DNA of 64,000 nucleotides from Niebla homalea (Eukaryota; Ascomycota; Lecanoromycetes; Lecanorales; Ramalinaceae): positions 992,001-1,056,000 of the forward strand of contig JAHGAU010000015.1 in assembly GCA_019925105.1 (NCBI GenBank). Reading direction: 5' to 3'. Below, one piece after another: positions 25,740 through 39,100 of the stretch (the stretch's first letter is position 1; each line of letters starts with the position of its first letter). The translations under genes were made by a program, and so were the position numbers. The notes beneath the pieces are model-generated. The model ran no database searches and had not been told where the DNA came from. It was given only the letters and a program-made list of their open reading frames with translations.

Positions 25740-25759
25740 GACGGGGGATGATTGAAAAA

Positions 25760-27420
25760 ATGGCGACGAATAAAGGGATCCTAGAGGTCCAAAACGATAC
25801 GTATATATATAGCTTTAATAACAGTAAGGGAAATATATTAAGTATGATAAGTGGAAGTAACGTAATAATTAAGAATAAAATAGTAAACGGGTAAATAACC
25901 TATATTAATAAAAACGGCAATAACGTATACGGGTAATATAATAATAATAAGCCGGATAATACTTAAAATAAATAAGGGAATTAAGGTTAATAAAATATAT
26001 ATATTAAAGCATATAAAACGTATAATAATAATACGGAAATAATAGGTAAATAAGGGGGTAAAAAGGCCGGTATAATATTAATAATAAAAAATATAAACGG
26101 AAAAAAAAGGCAGGAAAATTATAATAAAAGTATTATTAAGGGTATATAAAAGGAAATAAAGCTAATAAGGAAAATAAAACTTTAAAAGACCAAAAATAAA
26201 AACGGAAATAATATGTCGCCCGGTAAATAAGGGTAAAAGGGCGGTAAAAGAAACGATAAAAACCTTAAAAAGATTCTTTATAATAAAGTAAAAAGATATT
26301 ACATTAAAAACCTAACCGATATTATAGATTAAATTAAAAAGCGTAAGGGACTTTTATATAAAAATAAAATTAAAATTAAAGAAAACGGAGTATTTACGGG
26401 GCTTTTAAAAAGCGGAAATAAAAACGTTAATAAAAAATAAAGATAATAATTTAAAACTAAAAGTATAAAGCGAAAGTATAAAAATAATAGTTTTTTAAGT
26501 AAAAGAAAGTTAAGCGATAAAGATAATAAAAAGGGTATTTACGGTAAAGAATAAAAGGATAATAAAGGAAAAAAAAATAGCTATATTAAAGAAAACGAGG
26601 ATAATAATAATTTGCCTATTTAATAATAAGGAAAAAAACGTAATTATGAAAATAAACCCGTTATAATTAATAAAGGCTTTTAAGGTAATAACGGAATTAT
26701 TAATAAAATAAATTATTATAATACGTAAATTATAAAATAAAAATATTCTCCTTAATATAACGTTATTAAAAATAAAAAAAAACCTTAAAGAAACTTAAAG
26801 CTTAAATTAATAAAGGAAAATATAAGTTAATTAAGATTTTAAGGTAATTATTTACCGTTATAATAAATAAAATAATTTTATTACGTTTTATAAAAGCCGA
26901 GAAAGAAATTACGTTAAAAAGTATAAAAAAAGAAAATACAGTTTTTTATTTAAAACTTAAGATCGTTAATTATAAATTTCCTCCGGTAATAAAGAGACTT
27001 AATTTTATAAAATATATAAAAAGGTATTTTATTATTATATTAAATATAACGGTAATAAAAATATATAATAACGTTTTAAATAAAAAAATTATTAAAAAAG
27101 ATCGTTTAAAATAATTTAATTATAAAAAAGGGTAACGGATATTTATTAATATTTTAAATATTAAAATTATAAATAAATTATTATAAAATATTTTAATATT
27201 ATAAAATATATAATTTACGTTAAAAGTTACGATATTTATAAATATATAAAATTAATAATTAAAGGGCTTATAAAAAGTATATTTAAATATATTATATATA
27301 ATAAAGAAAAATATTTAATATAAGATTTTAAGTATATAATAAAAGTTAAAGAAATTAAACGTAAAGAAACCCGGATAACTATAAAAATCTAACGGTATAA
27401 TACGTACGGAATTAATTTAA
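25760..27420 (+). pseudogene. L3 ORF1 relic (Gag-like, CCHC knuckles)
   Basis: Starts MATNKGILEVQND and stays open for about 40 codons before stops appear. Near 27210-27370 the frame reads SYDIYKYIKL, then YNKEKYL and KVKEIKRKE. This fits the zinc-knuckle tail of LINE ORF1 proteins (C..C...GH...C repeated) with most Cys (TGY) codons now TAY (Tyr). The protein would bind LINE RNA. Fully degraded in between. Confidence 0.65.
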
Positions 27421-27599
27421 CGGGTTAATTAAAAATAACTTTAAAACGTAAACTTAATTAATTAAATAATAAAAGGTAAATAACGGTAATAAATAAAATA
27501 AAAAAAAGGAAATTCCTTATAATCCTGACTTTAAAAACCGGTTATTTTATATCTTTAATAATAGCCGGGAAGGTATTAAATTAAAAAACGCTCGGTTTT

Positions 27600-28450
27600 A
27601 ATAAAAAGTCCGTAATTTAAACGGGTATAAATAAAGGAATTTTTATAAAGGTTAATATATAATATATTAACGCTTTTAAGAGTAATATAATATAATATCC
27701 GTAATGAAAAAATTAAAATAATAATATTAATATTTAAATTTAAAGAAGTTAAAAATATTAATATTATAATAGTATAAAAATTACCGTATAACTTATATAT
27801 ATATTTATTTAATAATCCGGGGAAGGGATTTTACTTAACCTTTAAGGGGGATAAAACAATTAAAATATACTTCTTTATAAATAAATAGCTTAACGTAAAT
27901 AATTAAGATATTATTTATTACGGTAAAAACCTTTATATATTCTATATTATAAAGAAAAAAAATTTAAAAAGTAACCTTAATATTTATAACGTATATAACT
28001 TACTACCGGCTAATAAGGAAAAACCGTTTACGATATTATTATTTAAAAAGGTTTTAATTACTTTAAATAAATATATATTATTTAAAGATTTTAATTTATA
28101 TTACTATATATAAAATAAAAAAAAACGTACGATAAATTATATTAAATCGGATGACTTATTAATAATTATCGTTTAAATTAATTTTTTATTATTAATATTA
28201 TAAAAGATTATTACGTAAGAAAATTATAAATTTAAAATAATAATTAATTTAATTTTTAATACGGAAAAGGTTATTAACGTAATTATAACGTATAAGCTAT
28301 AAAAGGACTTAAAATATAACTTAAACTATATACCGATATAAATAACTTTAGATTAAACCGTTAATATAACCTTATTATTACTAATAAGGAGGACGTAGAA
28401 AACGGTTAAAATAATAAAGGTTTATATAAAAACGGAAGAAACGGTAATAT
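27600..28450 (+). pseudogene. L3 ORF2 endonuclease (EEP) relic
   Basis: The frame reads NLNIYNVYNLLP near 27980-28010, then ILFKDFNLYYY near 28075-28110. This matches the exonuclease-endonuclease-phosphatase fold of Tad1 LINEs (I.NVYNP...., then L.GDFNLHHP.W), with Gly, His and Trp altered by C-to-T or G-to-A changes. Farther on, the FK.IINL..NTE.V segment fits the fold's C-terminal part. It would nick the target site. Confidence 0.75.
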
Positions 28451-28989
28451 AATTTATAAACTTCCTTTAATTAAATAATAGAAACCGGATTAACCTTTTT
28501 ATAAAGAAATAATAAAAATATTAAATAAAGTAATTAATAAAATAATTTTAATAATAAAGCTTTCTTAAAAAGTTAAAACTTATTAAAATAAAAAATATAT
28601 AACTATAACCATAAAGGCGAAAAGGTTAATAAAATAAGCTTTTAAATATAAGAATTAAAAGATATTTAATTAATTAAAAGTTATTTAAAAAGAAAAAGAG
28701 AAAATTATTAAAAAAATTAAATAAATATATTTTTAATTTACGGTATATAACTTAATAGTTTTGTTTTATAATATTTAAAAGTTAATAAAATATAATAAGG
28801 AATAAAGTAGGAAACCAAAGTTTATTCTTAAATTCTTATTTTTTAAAAGATTTAATAATATATTAATTAATATTTTTAACAATAAGATTAAAACCCTTAA
28901 AGGAACATTTTTCCTTTATTTATTAAAAATTAATTTAAACAATATTAACGGCGTTATATATTCCGATCCCATATTAATAAATAAGATAA

Positions 28990-30350
28990 TAATATAAGAT
29001 ATAATAATTAAAATAATTAATAAATTAAAGAAAAATAAAGCCTTAGATTAAATAAGATCCTTAATAAATTCCTAATAATAATAATATTATTATTTAAGAA
29101 AATCTTTATTTATTTTTTTTAAATATATTTCAACGTCGGTTATTATTTATATAAGTTTAAAAAAATAAAGATAATTATCCTTAAGAAGCTTATTAAGCCG
29201 GATTACTTTAAAATAAAATCTTATAAATTTATTATATTCTTTTATATATTAAAGAAAACCTTAAAAACGATAATAATAAAGATTTTTAATAATTATATAG
29301 AGAATTACGGACTTCTTCCCGATTAATAAATAAGAATAAAAAGAAATTAATTAATAAAAATAGCCTTTAAAAAACTAATTAATAATATATATATAATATA
29401 AGGTTACGGGAAAAGATATATTATAAGTTTTCTTTCTCTTAATATTATAAATATTTTTAATAAAGTAAATTATTAAAAATTATTATATAACTTAAAAAAG
29501 AAAAGGATATTATTTTTTTTAATTAAATATATAAAAAATTTCTTAAGTAATTAAATTACGTTAATTAACCTAAAATAAAAAATAAGCTTAATAAAGCCTG
29601 TTATAATAAGGATTCCTTAAAAATCGTTTATTTTTTTTATATTATTCTTATTTTTTAACGGTTTATTAATTAAGAAGTTTATTAAATTAAAATAAAAAAT
29701 TTAAGTTAAAAGCTTTATCAATAACGTTTATTTCTTAATTTATAATATTTTTATATATATAAATTATTTAAAATTAAAATAAATTTATAAAGTTTATCTT
29801 TAATAAATAAGAACTTACGGGGTTTAATTTATATTATATAAATATAAGCTTATTTATATAATCAAAAACTTAAAGTTATATAATATAATAATTATAATAA
29901 ATTTAAGTAAAATCGCGGTAAAACCGGATATTAATATTAGAATCCTTAGTTTTTAAATAAATAAAAAACTTAATTAAAAAAATTATATAAAAAAATTTAA
30001 AAGAAAATAACTTTATAGGAAAAAGGCTTTATTTATTTCATTATATCGATATAAAAAGTTACGTTATAAAAAACCTAGACCATTTATTAAGCCGTAATAA
30101 AGTTAATTATAATATATATTATAGCTATTTAATATATACTTAAAAGTATTCCGGGATATAGGAAGGAGTTTATTTAAATATTATAAAAAGTTTAAAATTA
30201 ATATTTAAGAATAATTAACGGTACTTATAAAGTAACCCTTATCTTAGTATTAAAGTCTAAAATCTTTATACCGTTAATTAAAATTTTATTAAATTAAATA
30301 ATTATTTAAATAAAATTAAAGAAATATATATACTTAATTATAATAATAGG
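28990..30350 (+). pseudogene. L3 ORF2 reverse transcriptase relic
   Basis: Reads INKLKKNKAL...NKI (family: AI..L..GKAPGPDGIPNE), KPDYFKIKSYKFI (KPDY..PKSYRPI), NYGLLPD, and SLNIINIFNKVN (SLDI.GAFD.V), followed by KRILFFLIK. These are consecutive blocks of a non-LTR RT. Stops are almost all TAA/TAG. No RNase H motif could be recognised downstream. Confidence 0.8.
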
Positions 30351-31299
30351 AAACGGACGGATCCGTTAGAATCTTAATAAACCTTAAGTTAAAAAGAGTA
30401 AATTAAAGATATTTATCCTTTTTTTTATTAAAATAAAATAAGAATAAGTTAAAAAAAAGTTAATTTTATTAATATCGTGGAGGTTAGTTTAAACGTATAT
30501 AAACTTCCGTTAAATATAAAAGAAACTGAAATTAAAAGGATTTAAAGAATAAAGGTTATAATAATCGTTTTATAAATTCCGATAAAGTAAATTAAATATT
30601 AACGGAAATATAAGGACTTTATATTTTAAAGTTATTATTATTTAACTTTTAATAATAAAAAGATTATTAATAAATATCTTTACCGTTATAATATTATAAA
30701 AAAGGATAATAACGTATTAACGATTTAACTTTAAATAGATAAGAATAATTTAATTTATTTCTTATTTACTATATATATCGGAAATTAAATAAACGTTAAA
30801 TATAAATATAAATAAAAAAAGTAAAATGCCATATATGTCCTTATTATTTATACCTTATTTATGGAAATTAAGTTAAAACTTATCGTAAAAGTTAATACTT
30901 ATAATTATTATTAAATATTATTTATAAAGTAAAATATCCGGATAACCGTTAAATTTATAATATTTACTGGATTATTATTATAATTTAACTTCATTATAGA
31001 AATAAAAAAAGTTATTAAAGACTTTATAAAAAAAACTTATTACCGGTTAAGGAAGAAAAAGAGAAGCAGAAATTAATTATGTTAATTATATAAATCGGAA
31101 AGTATTTTTTATAGCTATAAGGATATAATAATAAACGTTTATTAAAAGTCTTTAAAAAAGTTAACGGCAATAATAATATAAAAAAAGTATATATTAAGCG
31201 TATAAATATTAATAAAAATATTTAAAGGTATTACGTAAAATTAAAGTAATATAAACGTATAAAGGAGCGGAAAAATAATAAATTTAAAAATAGCCTTTA

Positions 31300-31559
31300 T
31301 AAAGATATAATCATAATATTATGGATTTTCTTAAGGGAGTTAAAATATAAAAAGTATATAAATAAATTATTACTTTTTAAACGGCCGTTAATATCCTTTA
31401 CCTTAAGGGATAAAGGGTAAAGGCCTAATAAACGCCGGTTTTTACCTTGACGTTATAAGTATTAGGTTTTTACGGTTACCAGCAAGGCTAAAAGGCCGTA
31501 TATTAAGGAACGCCGGAATTAGCTTAGCTAGATCCGTAGTATAAATCAATTAATCAATC
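31300..31559 (+). repeat. conserved LINE 3' segment with ATCA tail
   Basis: The last roughly 250 bp are shared nearly unchanged by L1, L2, L3 and L5 and are less AT-converted than the body. It ends with AATCAATTAATCAATCAA. It probably holds the signal recognised by the RT for priming. Confidence 0.75.
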
Positions 31560-31572
31560 AAAGTTCTCTTTA
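31560..31572. repeat. right target-site duplication of LINE L3
   Basis: AAAGTTCTCTTTA; partner of 25727-25739, with one transition between them. Confidence 0.85.
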
Positions 31573-34500
31573 ACGTATAAAGGAATATTATCGGTTTATG
31601 TAACTTTATTTCCGAGTAATTTAATTTAACCGGCTTCTTAAGGATTGTTATTTTGGTTTTGTTAAATTTATAAAGGTAATATCTTATATTAAAGTAAGCT
31701 TAAAATAAATAAATAAAAACCTTTCTGAATAATAACGTTATTATAAATAGGAACTTATTCGGTATATTATTAGGTCCGGGGGCATTACCCTTTTTTAACT
31801 TATTAATTACTTTAATTATTATCTTTTAAGTAATTGTTTTACTTATTATTATTAATTCGGGATATATTATATTATTAATATCTATTAAGTTAACCTTTAG
31901 TAACGGGGGAAAAAACGCTCCTTTAAGGGTTTTAATCTTATTATTAAATATATTAATTATTATACCGTTTGGCCTTTTAAGGGGTAAAAACTTAAGGATA
32001 AACTTAAGTTTCTTATTCTATTCTTTATTATATTTTATTAACTTTTAAATATTATAAAAGGAGATAATTAAGTTATATATTATTGATTAAAAATATATTT
32101 ATTTAGCTTTCTTAATAATTTTCTCCTTTTCCTCTTAAGTTTCCTTTAATTATATAAATGTCTCCCGGTTCTTATATTAAGCTGCTTACTTAATAAACGT
32201 TTTTATTTTTATAATCGCTTCTATATATTCTTTATTTTAATAAGTTTTAACTTTTTAAGATAACTTTATTATTAAGATTATTATATTAATTATTTTTTTA
32301 AGCGCTTTTATTACTTATTCTATAAAGAAATTAATTTATTTTTTATTATTAAGCCGGGGGAGTTCCGTTAATTAAGGTATTATTTTTATTACTTTTATAT
32401 ATATCTTAATTTCCTTAACCGTTTTTTACGTCCGTTTTATCGGTAAAAATAAAGTTATATTAATTAATTAATTTAAAATTATTTATATTAATTAATAATC
32501 TAAATTATATTTTAGGTCCTTACGGGGCCCATATATAATAACCGTATTAATAATATTTTTTAAGTTAAACGTTAAATTAATCGTAATCTTAAGTCCTTAG
32601 CCTTTTTATATTATAATCCCTTTTAGCGTTAATAATATGAAATCGGACCGGGTAATAATTATTAATAATTCTTTGAATTTTAATATAATTAATTATATGT
32701 ATTTCCTTATTTTATTTAATATAATAAAGATTAAAGTCTTTTATTAAGAAATATTTACCGGGTATAACTATAATATCCTTAAATAATAGGATCGTAAAAG
32801 GCTTTTTTTATTAATTAATGGCGGATTATACGTATTATAAATATTTAAGTTATTTTTAATATTTTCTTTTTATATAATTTAAAACGTATATAAATTCCTT
32901 CCGTAATGAATAACGTTTTAACTATTTATATTTAATTTTTTATTTATAAAGAAATATATTTATATCGTTTTATCTCCTTTAAAGGTTAAATAAAAATTAT
33001 TCTCCGGGTTAATTAAAAAGCGTATATATAGATTATACGGCGGTTTTTATATTATTATAATATTAATATTTTTTATTTTTTTAAATTTAAATATTAATAT
33101 TACGGCTTTGATGATTTCTTTATATACGTTATATTATATTATTTTTAAAAGTATAAGCGTATTATATATTTACTTTTATTAAGTTTTCCCCGTTAATTTT
33201 TATTTATATAAACGGTTTCTTTTTAAGGTTAAGTATTATTTATTTTAACCTTTTTATTATAATAATTATCCCGGTTAAACGGTTGGCTTTAAGGGTTAAT
33301 ATCGCTATAAGTTTCCTCTTTTTTACGTTATTAATTATTATATTTTAACCTTCCTTATTTAACGGGTTCCGTTTACGTTTAAGAACCGATTTTAATTATT
33401 TTATTAATTTAAATTTATATAAATTATAATATTATACCTTAACTATTATCTTAATCTTTTTATATTTAATTTTTTTAGCCCTTATTATATATTATAAGTT
33501 TTACGTTAAGTAATTGTTACTCCTATATACCACGTATTTTAATATGTTCTTTATTAAGTGCTTTATTATTAAATCCGCGTATTCATATATATTATGCCCT
33601 TTAACATATATTATATATTTTATATTATTAAAGTACTTCATAATAATATATTTATATTTTTAATATTTTTAATATTAATAAATATTTACCGCTTAATCTT
33701 ATAATTTTATTAATATAAAAGATTTACTTTTTATTACTTTTTTATTGAAAATATTATTATATATCTTTATTAATATTACGTTTAAAATAACCGTAAAATA
33801 TTTCTTTATCCGGTTAAGGGTATTTAGCCTTTTTATTACGGAAGGAAGAGTATAATTAATAATCTTTAACCCGGGATAAAAAACCATATTCTCCTTTTTT
33901 ATCCGTTTTAAAATAACCTTTTTTTTCTTCTTTTATAAACTTTATTAAGTATATCCCGTTTACCGTAATAATAAATAATTACCTTAATATCTTTACCGTT
34001 TTATATCCCTTTTTATTGGTTTATCCTCTTAACTTTTTAAGCTTTTCTTTCGTTTTTAATAAGGTTATATTAAGGAAAATATCTTTACTTTATAGTTTAT
34101 ATATCGTAATAATTTACTTTATTAATAGCTTTTTTATTATTTTAAACGCTTTTATTAATTATAAAAGGTTTATATTTATAATTATGTTCCTTTCCTTTTT
34201 ACCCGATAATTATATAATTATTATTTTCATCTTTTTCGATATTAACGTTTTTTTTTAATTTTTATTTTTTTAATTATTAATATAAACGTTATTTTTATAA
34301 TCCTTATTATTTAGCTTACTTTTATCCTTATCCATAAAGCTTCTCCCGTCGCTTTTTTATTTTATATATAGCTTCCTTAATTCTTTTTACCTTTTTTTAC
34401 TGGTATTTTTATTATTGTTTTTTAAGCTCCGTATAACCTTTTTAAATCCTTTAACCCCGCCCCCGTTTTTACGTAAAAATCTCTTGTTTTTTATAGTTTA

Positions 34501-35067
34501 ATTTATAATATTAATTAAGTTTTTAATATAATATCCTTTTATTTAATTATAAAAAGGTCTTTTAATGCTTTTACCGTTTTTTCCCTTATTACTTTCTTTT
34601 TACGTATTTAATGGTTACCTTTTTTTATAATTTATCCTTAATTATTTGATACTTTTTTATTTTTACCCGGCTTTCTCCTAATTTATATATATTTAATAAA
34701 GTTTTTTCCGCCTCCGCTTATTTTCTATCCGTTATTACGCATTGTCCCCATCCTTTTTATCCTTTATTTACCTTTTATATCTACGTTATTTTTACGCGTT
34801 ATACGCGTCTTTTTATGCGTATTTCGTTAACCATAAGCTTTTTATTTAATTTAAGAATCCTTTATTATATAGTTATTATGTTATCCGTATAAATTATTAT
34901 TATTTTTATTAATAAAGGCCGTTTACCCTTCTGCCTTTCCTACCTCTATTATTACTCCGTTTCCGCTTATCGTACTTAAGGTACTTACCTTATTATTACT
35001 TAAGTTATATACGTATACATCGTTTTGAACCTCTAGGGTCCCGTTATTCGTCGCCATCCTCTTCTCC
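31573..35067 (-). mobile_element. LINE L4, 5' part (ORF1, endonuclease, start of RT)
   Basis: Aligns to L1 from about 4330 to its 5' end, with more base differences than L1, L3 and L5 show among themselves. The ORF1 ATG is at 35057 (MATNNGTLEVQND). Spacing from the ATG (about 3.48 kb to 31573) places the L3 insertion inside the RT. The preserved L4 endonuclease should lie near 32400-33140. L4 predates L3. Confidence 0.85.
33400..35057 (-). pseudogene. L4 ORF1 relic
   Basis: Minus-strand start MATNNGTLEVQNDVYVYN is clean for about 25 codons, then stops appear. The end is set by comparison with L3 ORF1. Short open stretches on either strand inside it are by-products of base composition. Confidence 0.6.
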
Positions 35068-35074
35068 GCCATTT

Positions 35075-35905
35075 AAATAAATTATATAAGTTATATTAAT
35101 AAGGTTAATAAAAGTACGATTAATATAAGCTTAAAAAATCATTTAAATATTAATTAATTTAAATAATATAATAAAATACTTAAAGTAACCGTAATATATA
35201 TAGAACGCCGTTTTCTATTTATCGCCGGACTTAATCTATAACCGATAATAAGTATCCTTAAGGTTTAATTTAATAAACCGTTTAAAGTTAATTAATTAAT
35301 TAAAAGTCTTAATAATTAAGGGTAATAAGTATCGATTTTTAATTATAACTGTATTTAACCTACGGTAATCGATATAAAAATAAAGGCTATTATTTTTCGT
35401 AAGTATAAAAAGGATTAAAGTACTTACGGGTAAAGTTAAATAATAAATCCAACCCCGGGTTATAATATCCTTTAGATACCGCCGGAGCTCCGTTAATTTT
35501 ACTTAAAATAAATTATATAAAGGACTATATAATAATTTCTTATTATTTAAGTTAATAATAAAAACTTTTTATTTTAATTTAAATAAAATATTAATTATAT
35601 TATTAAAAAAGACATCTATATACTTACTTAATTCTCTTAAGATACTCCGGTTAATAAAGTCTTTTATAACATTTATATACGTTAAATTATTTTAAAAGAT
35701 TTATGGTATTTCCAAGTGTTCTATTATTATATTTATATAAACGATTATAAAGACTTTATTAATCTCCGTTAAACTTTAATTAAAGTTATTAACGTTCTTA
35801 ATTTATAACTTATAAAAATTAACCTTAAAGCGTTGTTTATCCGCCGCCGGATTAATTATTATTTATAGGACGTATAAGGTTAATAAACTAAGGATTATGT
35901 TTAAA
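35075..35905 (-). pseudogene. fragment of a second Ty3/Gypsy lineage (G3): RT N-terminal part
   Basis: The minus strand reads YIDVFFNNI, then LYSPLYNLF, LTELRRYLKD, TRGWIYYLTLPVSTLILFILTKNS and FYIDYR. This is the linker and first RT blocks of a Gypsy pol (LREYL...L..GWIR.S.SPAG.P.LFV.KKDGSLR...DYR.LN), a different RT subtype from G1. It is cut at its 5' side by G2 (35911) and at its 3' side by L4. No other piece of G3 was recognised in the window. Confidence 0.75.
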
Positions 35906-35910
35906 CCTTT

Positions 35911-36006
35911 TGTTGGTGTATAGACCAAAAGGTATGATAATGTATGAATAATCATTCTACCTGAATGTAGATAGGATCCTAAGGATCATCTGTCCTCTAC
36001 GTATAA
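35911..36006 (-). repeat. G2 chromovirus LTR, left part
   Basis: Starts TGTTGGTGTATAGACC and follows the G1 LTR for 96 bp, then stops at the Copia B insertion. It continues at 49105-49163 (total about 155 bp against 146 bp in G1). It is the coding 3' LTR of G2. Its last five bases (36002-36006, TATAA) are the left TSD of Copia B. Confidence 0.88.
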
Positions 36007-36158
36007 TGTTAAAAGTACTCACATCAGTTACCCGGCACTCGGGTAGATTAGATATGATCCGAAGTTAAACCCAATTAGGGTAGCCGGGATTTAGGAGTAC
36101 TTAATTATACTTCTATATATAGAGAATAATTAAGTAACTTATACCTTATATTTTAAGA
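36007..36158 (+). repeat. Copia B 5' LTR (152 bp)
   Basis: Begins TGTTAAAAGTAC and ends TTTTAAGA. Aligns with 48963-49099 apart from an indel of about 15 bp near 36094-36112. The outer (left) side is preserved, the inner side AT-converted. It contains a stem-forming segment CCCGGC 36031-36036 / GCCGGG 36083-36088. Confidence 0.88.
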
Positions 36159-39100
36159 GGTTATAAGCTTAACCTCGTAATAACGATACCCTATAAAGAT
36201 ACTTTTTCCTTATTTAATTTTATAATTATAATATAAAGATCTTACCGTATAAAATATACTTAAAAGATGGAAGTATTTTACTTAAGAATATTATTAAATT
36301 ACGATTTTTAAGCTATAAAGTTAATTAATAACTTAATAATTTAAAATTCTATAAGGATGAAATACCTTAACCTTATTACTGCCGGGGTATATATATTTAT
36401 TAATTAAAAAGTATAAATGTTTATTTTTTAGCTTTATAGGTTAATTATACGCCGGTACTTATACGTTAAAAACCGGTTATATATAAGGGCTTTAGCTTTA
36501 TAATATAAAGCGTTAAGTAAAGCCTTAATAAAGGTTTTAACTAAGAAATTTCAACCTTAATTAAACTCTTTAAAATCTAAACCTTTAAATCTTATAGTTA
36601 TAACGAGAAATCTTTACTTAAAGTAATTTAAATTTTCTTTATAACTTAAAGGATTTTTAACTTTATTCTGCCGTTAAAATTACATAACTAAAACCTTTTA
36701 TAAGGATTACGGAACGTTATAAAATTAAAAAAATTTAAACTTTCACTTTTTATAACGAAAAATCTTATCTTTAAGACGGTAACTTTAATTATATAGCAAA
36801 TATATGACTCGGTTTTACCTTTAAAATTACCTAATTAAGATTATCTTTAAAAATTAAATCCAAGAAAAAAAAAGTTTATTTACTTAAATTAAGATTTTAC
36901 GTTTTAAAAGGGGAGGTTAAGAATTAATTACCGAATCCTTTATATCTTAATTAGCCCGGAAGGCCACTTAATTTAAATAACGTCCGGAAGATTAAGGATA
37001 AGGTAATTATAAGTAGAAATTATAGCCTTTAAAGTAAAAAACGGTAATTAATTATAGAAATTAACTTTCTATATTATATTAAACGTAAAAAAGACAAATA
37101 ATTTTAAAAAGGTATAAAGATAATTTGGATATCCGTAAAGTTTCGGTTTATTATTAATTGAAATAAATTAAACTTTATTTAAAATTTAAACTTTATTATT
37201 AAAATATTTAAATATATTATTAAAATATTTAAATATATTATTATTCCGCTTTATTAATATAGAAATCCTTTTATTACTTTTTACCGTTAAGTTAAAAGTA
37301 AATTCTTCCGTTTTTACTTAAGAAACCTTAAGAAAGAAAATTAAAGAACTACTTAAAAGGTAATTAAAGACGTAAATAAAGAATATTTACCTTTATTTAC
37401 GTTAAAGTTTTATAATAATTTCAGCTTAAAGGTATTTAAAGAATCTTTAATATTATTGCTTAATAAATTAATCTTTAAGTTCCGTTTAAAAATAAAAGGT
37501 TAAATCCCGTTATTTAATACGGAATAATTTTTACTTTTAAATAACTCGTTAATTAAACATTAATTAAAATTAAAATTATCGGAGTTAAAAAACTTATTAA
37601 ATTTTTTATTTAATTTTAACTTTAAGTTTAAATTTAATTAAGTAATTAATATTTCTTTACGTATAAGTATTATTTTAAGGATTTTAAGTTCTTATTTTCT
37701 TATTAAAAGAAACCTTTAAGATTAAAAACTTAACCTCCGGGAGTTTCTTCTTTAATATAATTCCGTTATTAATTAAATAACGTTAATAAATATTATAATA
37801 TCGGTAAATTAAGGATTAATTAATCCTTAATAACTTTTATAAGCCTATAATTATTAAGGATAAACTTAAGGTTATTATAGTTATTAAAATTCGCTATAAA
37901 GATAATATATGTTACTTTATAAATAAATTAAATATAATTAAAGAAATCTAGATTACTTTTATTATTTATTTTAAACCTTAAAGTTTAAACTTATATATTA
38001 AGTTAACCCAGGAGTTTAAAATAATAATAAAAGGTTTAAATAAAATAATTAATTAATTTACCCGTAAATTCCGTAAGTATATTGCTGAAATACTGGTTAT
38101 TAATAAGTTATATAAGGTCTTGAATTTAATAATTATTTAATTTTTTTTATTCGGTCTTAATAACGGTTAATAATATTTTTATATTAATTTAACTTAAAAT
38201 TAGACTATTTTAAGCCAAAATTCTTTTAATTTTAACGAGGTTATATTAAGAGTTATTAATAAAGAATTGTAAGTTAATATAGCCCGCGTTAATATTACTT
38301 TATAATCTTATTTAATAGCTTTAAAGATTAATAATAAGCGGTTTTTTACTGAATATAATAATTAAAAATATATAATTATTATACCGTAAAAGGCCGTAAT
38401 AATAAATACCCGGAAAGTAATTATTAAGTTTTTTATTTTAAAAAAAGGATTAAAACGCTATACTAGGGGTTAAAAAAGCTGAAAATTAAAAAAACTATTA
38501 TTATTATTATACCGGTAAATCTATCGGTTCCAGGGGAGGTTTATAGTATAATAAACGTAAACGTTAAACCTGGATATATAATAATATCCGTTAACTTAAT
38601 TAATTTATAAAAATTAATAATCTTAAATAACGGTTATAATAAGTACTTTTTCTATTAAAAAAATTCTTTAATAATGATTTCCAGCCTTATTAAATAATAT
38701 CCTTAAAGTTAAATTTAATATGAATTAACTATGTAAACGGTATTAATATTACTTAAGTAATTTATGATATTAACGGAAGGAAAATAATAATTGAATTTTT
38801 AAATTTTATTTACTCCCCGATAATAAAGTAAACTTTTTTTAAAGACTTAATTCTTAAATAATAAAGTTAAAATAATAACTTCCCGGGTTAAATGGATAAT
38901 AATTAAAAGACCCGGTAAATTTATATATTCCCGGTAAGGATAATTCTTTATATTATATTTCTAGGTATTATTTTAATTAATAATAGCGGTATTTAACGTA
39001 TTAAACGATATATTAACTTAATATATAAGGATAAAATATTTCGGCCCTTAATTTATTATTAAGTTAATTAAGGTATCGATAAAAATATCCCTTAAATATA

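Larger units (their letters stand above)
25740..31559 (+). mobile_element. full-length Tad1-like LINE (L3) inserted in L4
   Basis: A 5.8-kb LINE from a short 5' leader (ORF1 ATG at 25760) to an ATCA-type tail ending at 31559, bounded by a 13-bp TSD. It is the best contiguous copy for reading the family order: ORF1 with terminal CCHC-like knuckles, then ORF2 with endonuclease and RT, then a conserved 3' segment. It inserted in the opposite orientation into the RT of L4. Confidence 0.92.

Noticed and set aside
30500..31300. RNase H domain at the end of LINE ORF2
   Set aside because: No TDGS-type or other RNase H motif could be read in L3 or L5, although some Tad1 LINEs have one.
33699..34258. 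Open frames of 62 (minus) and 80 (plus) codons
   Set aside because: Both are inside L4 ORF1; the plus-strand one is antisense, and neither matches the LINE frame or any family.
36029..36098. A 5S rRNA gene in the Copia B LTR
   Set aside because: Only about a dozen bases resemble the 5S core; length, flanking helices and a terminator do not fit. Kept only as a weak finding.
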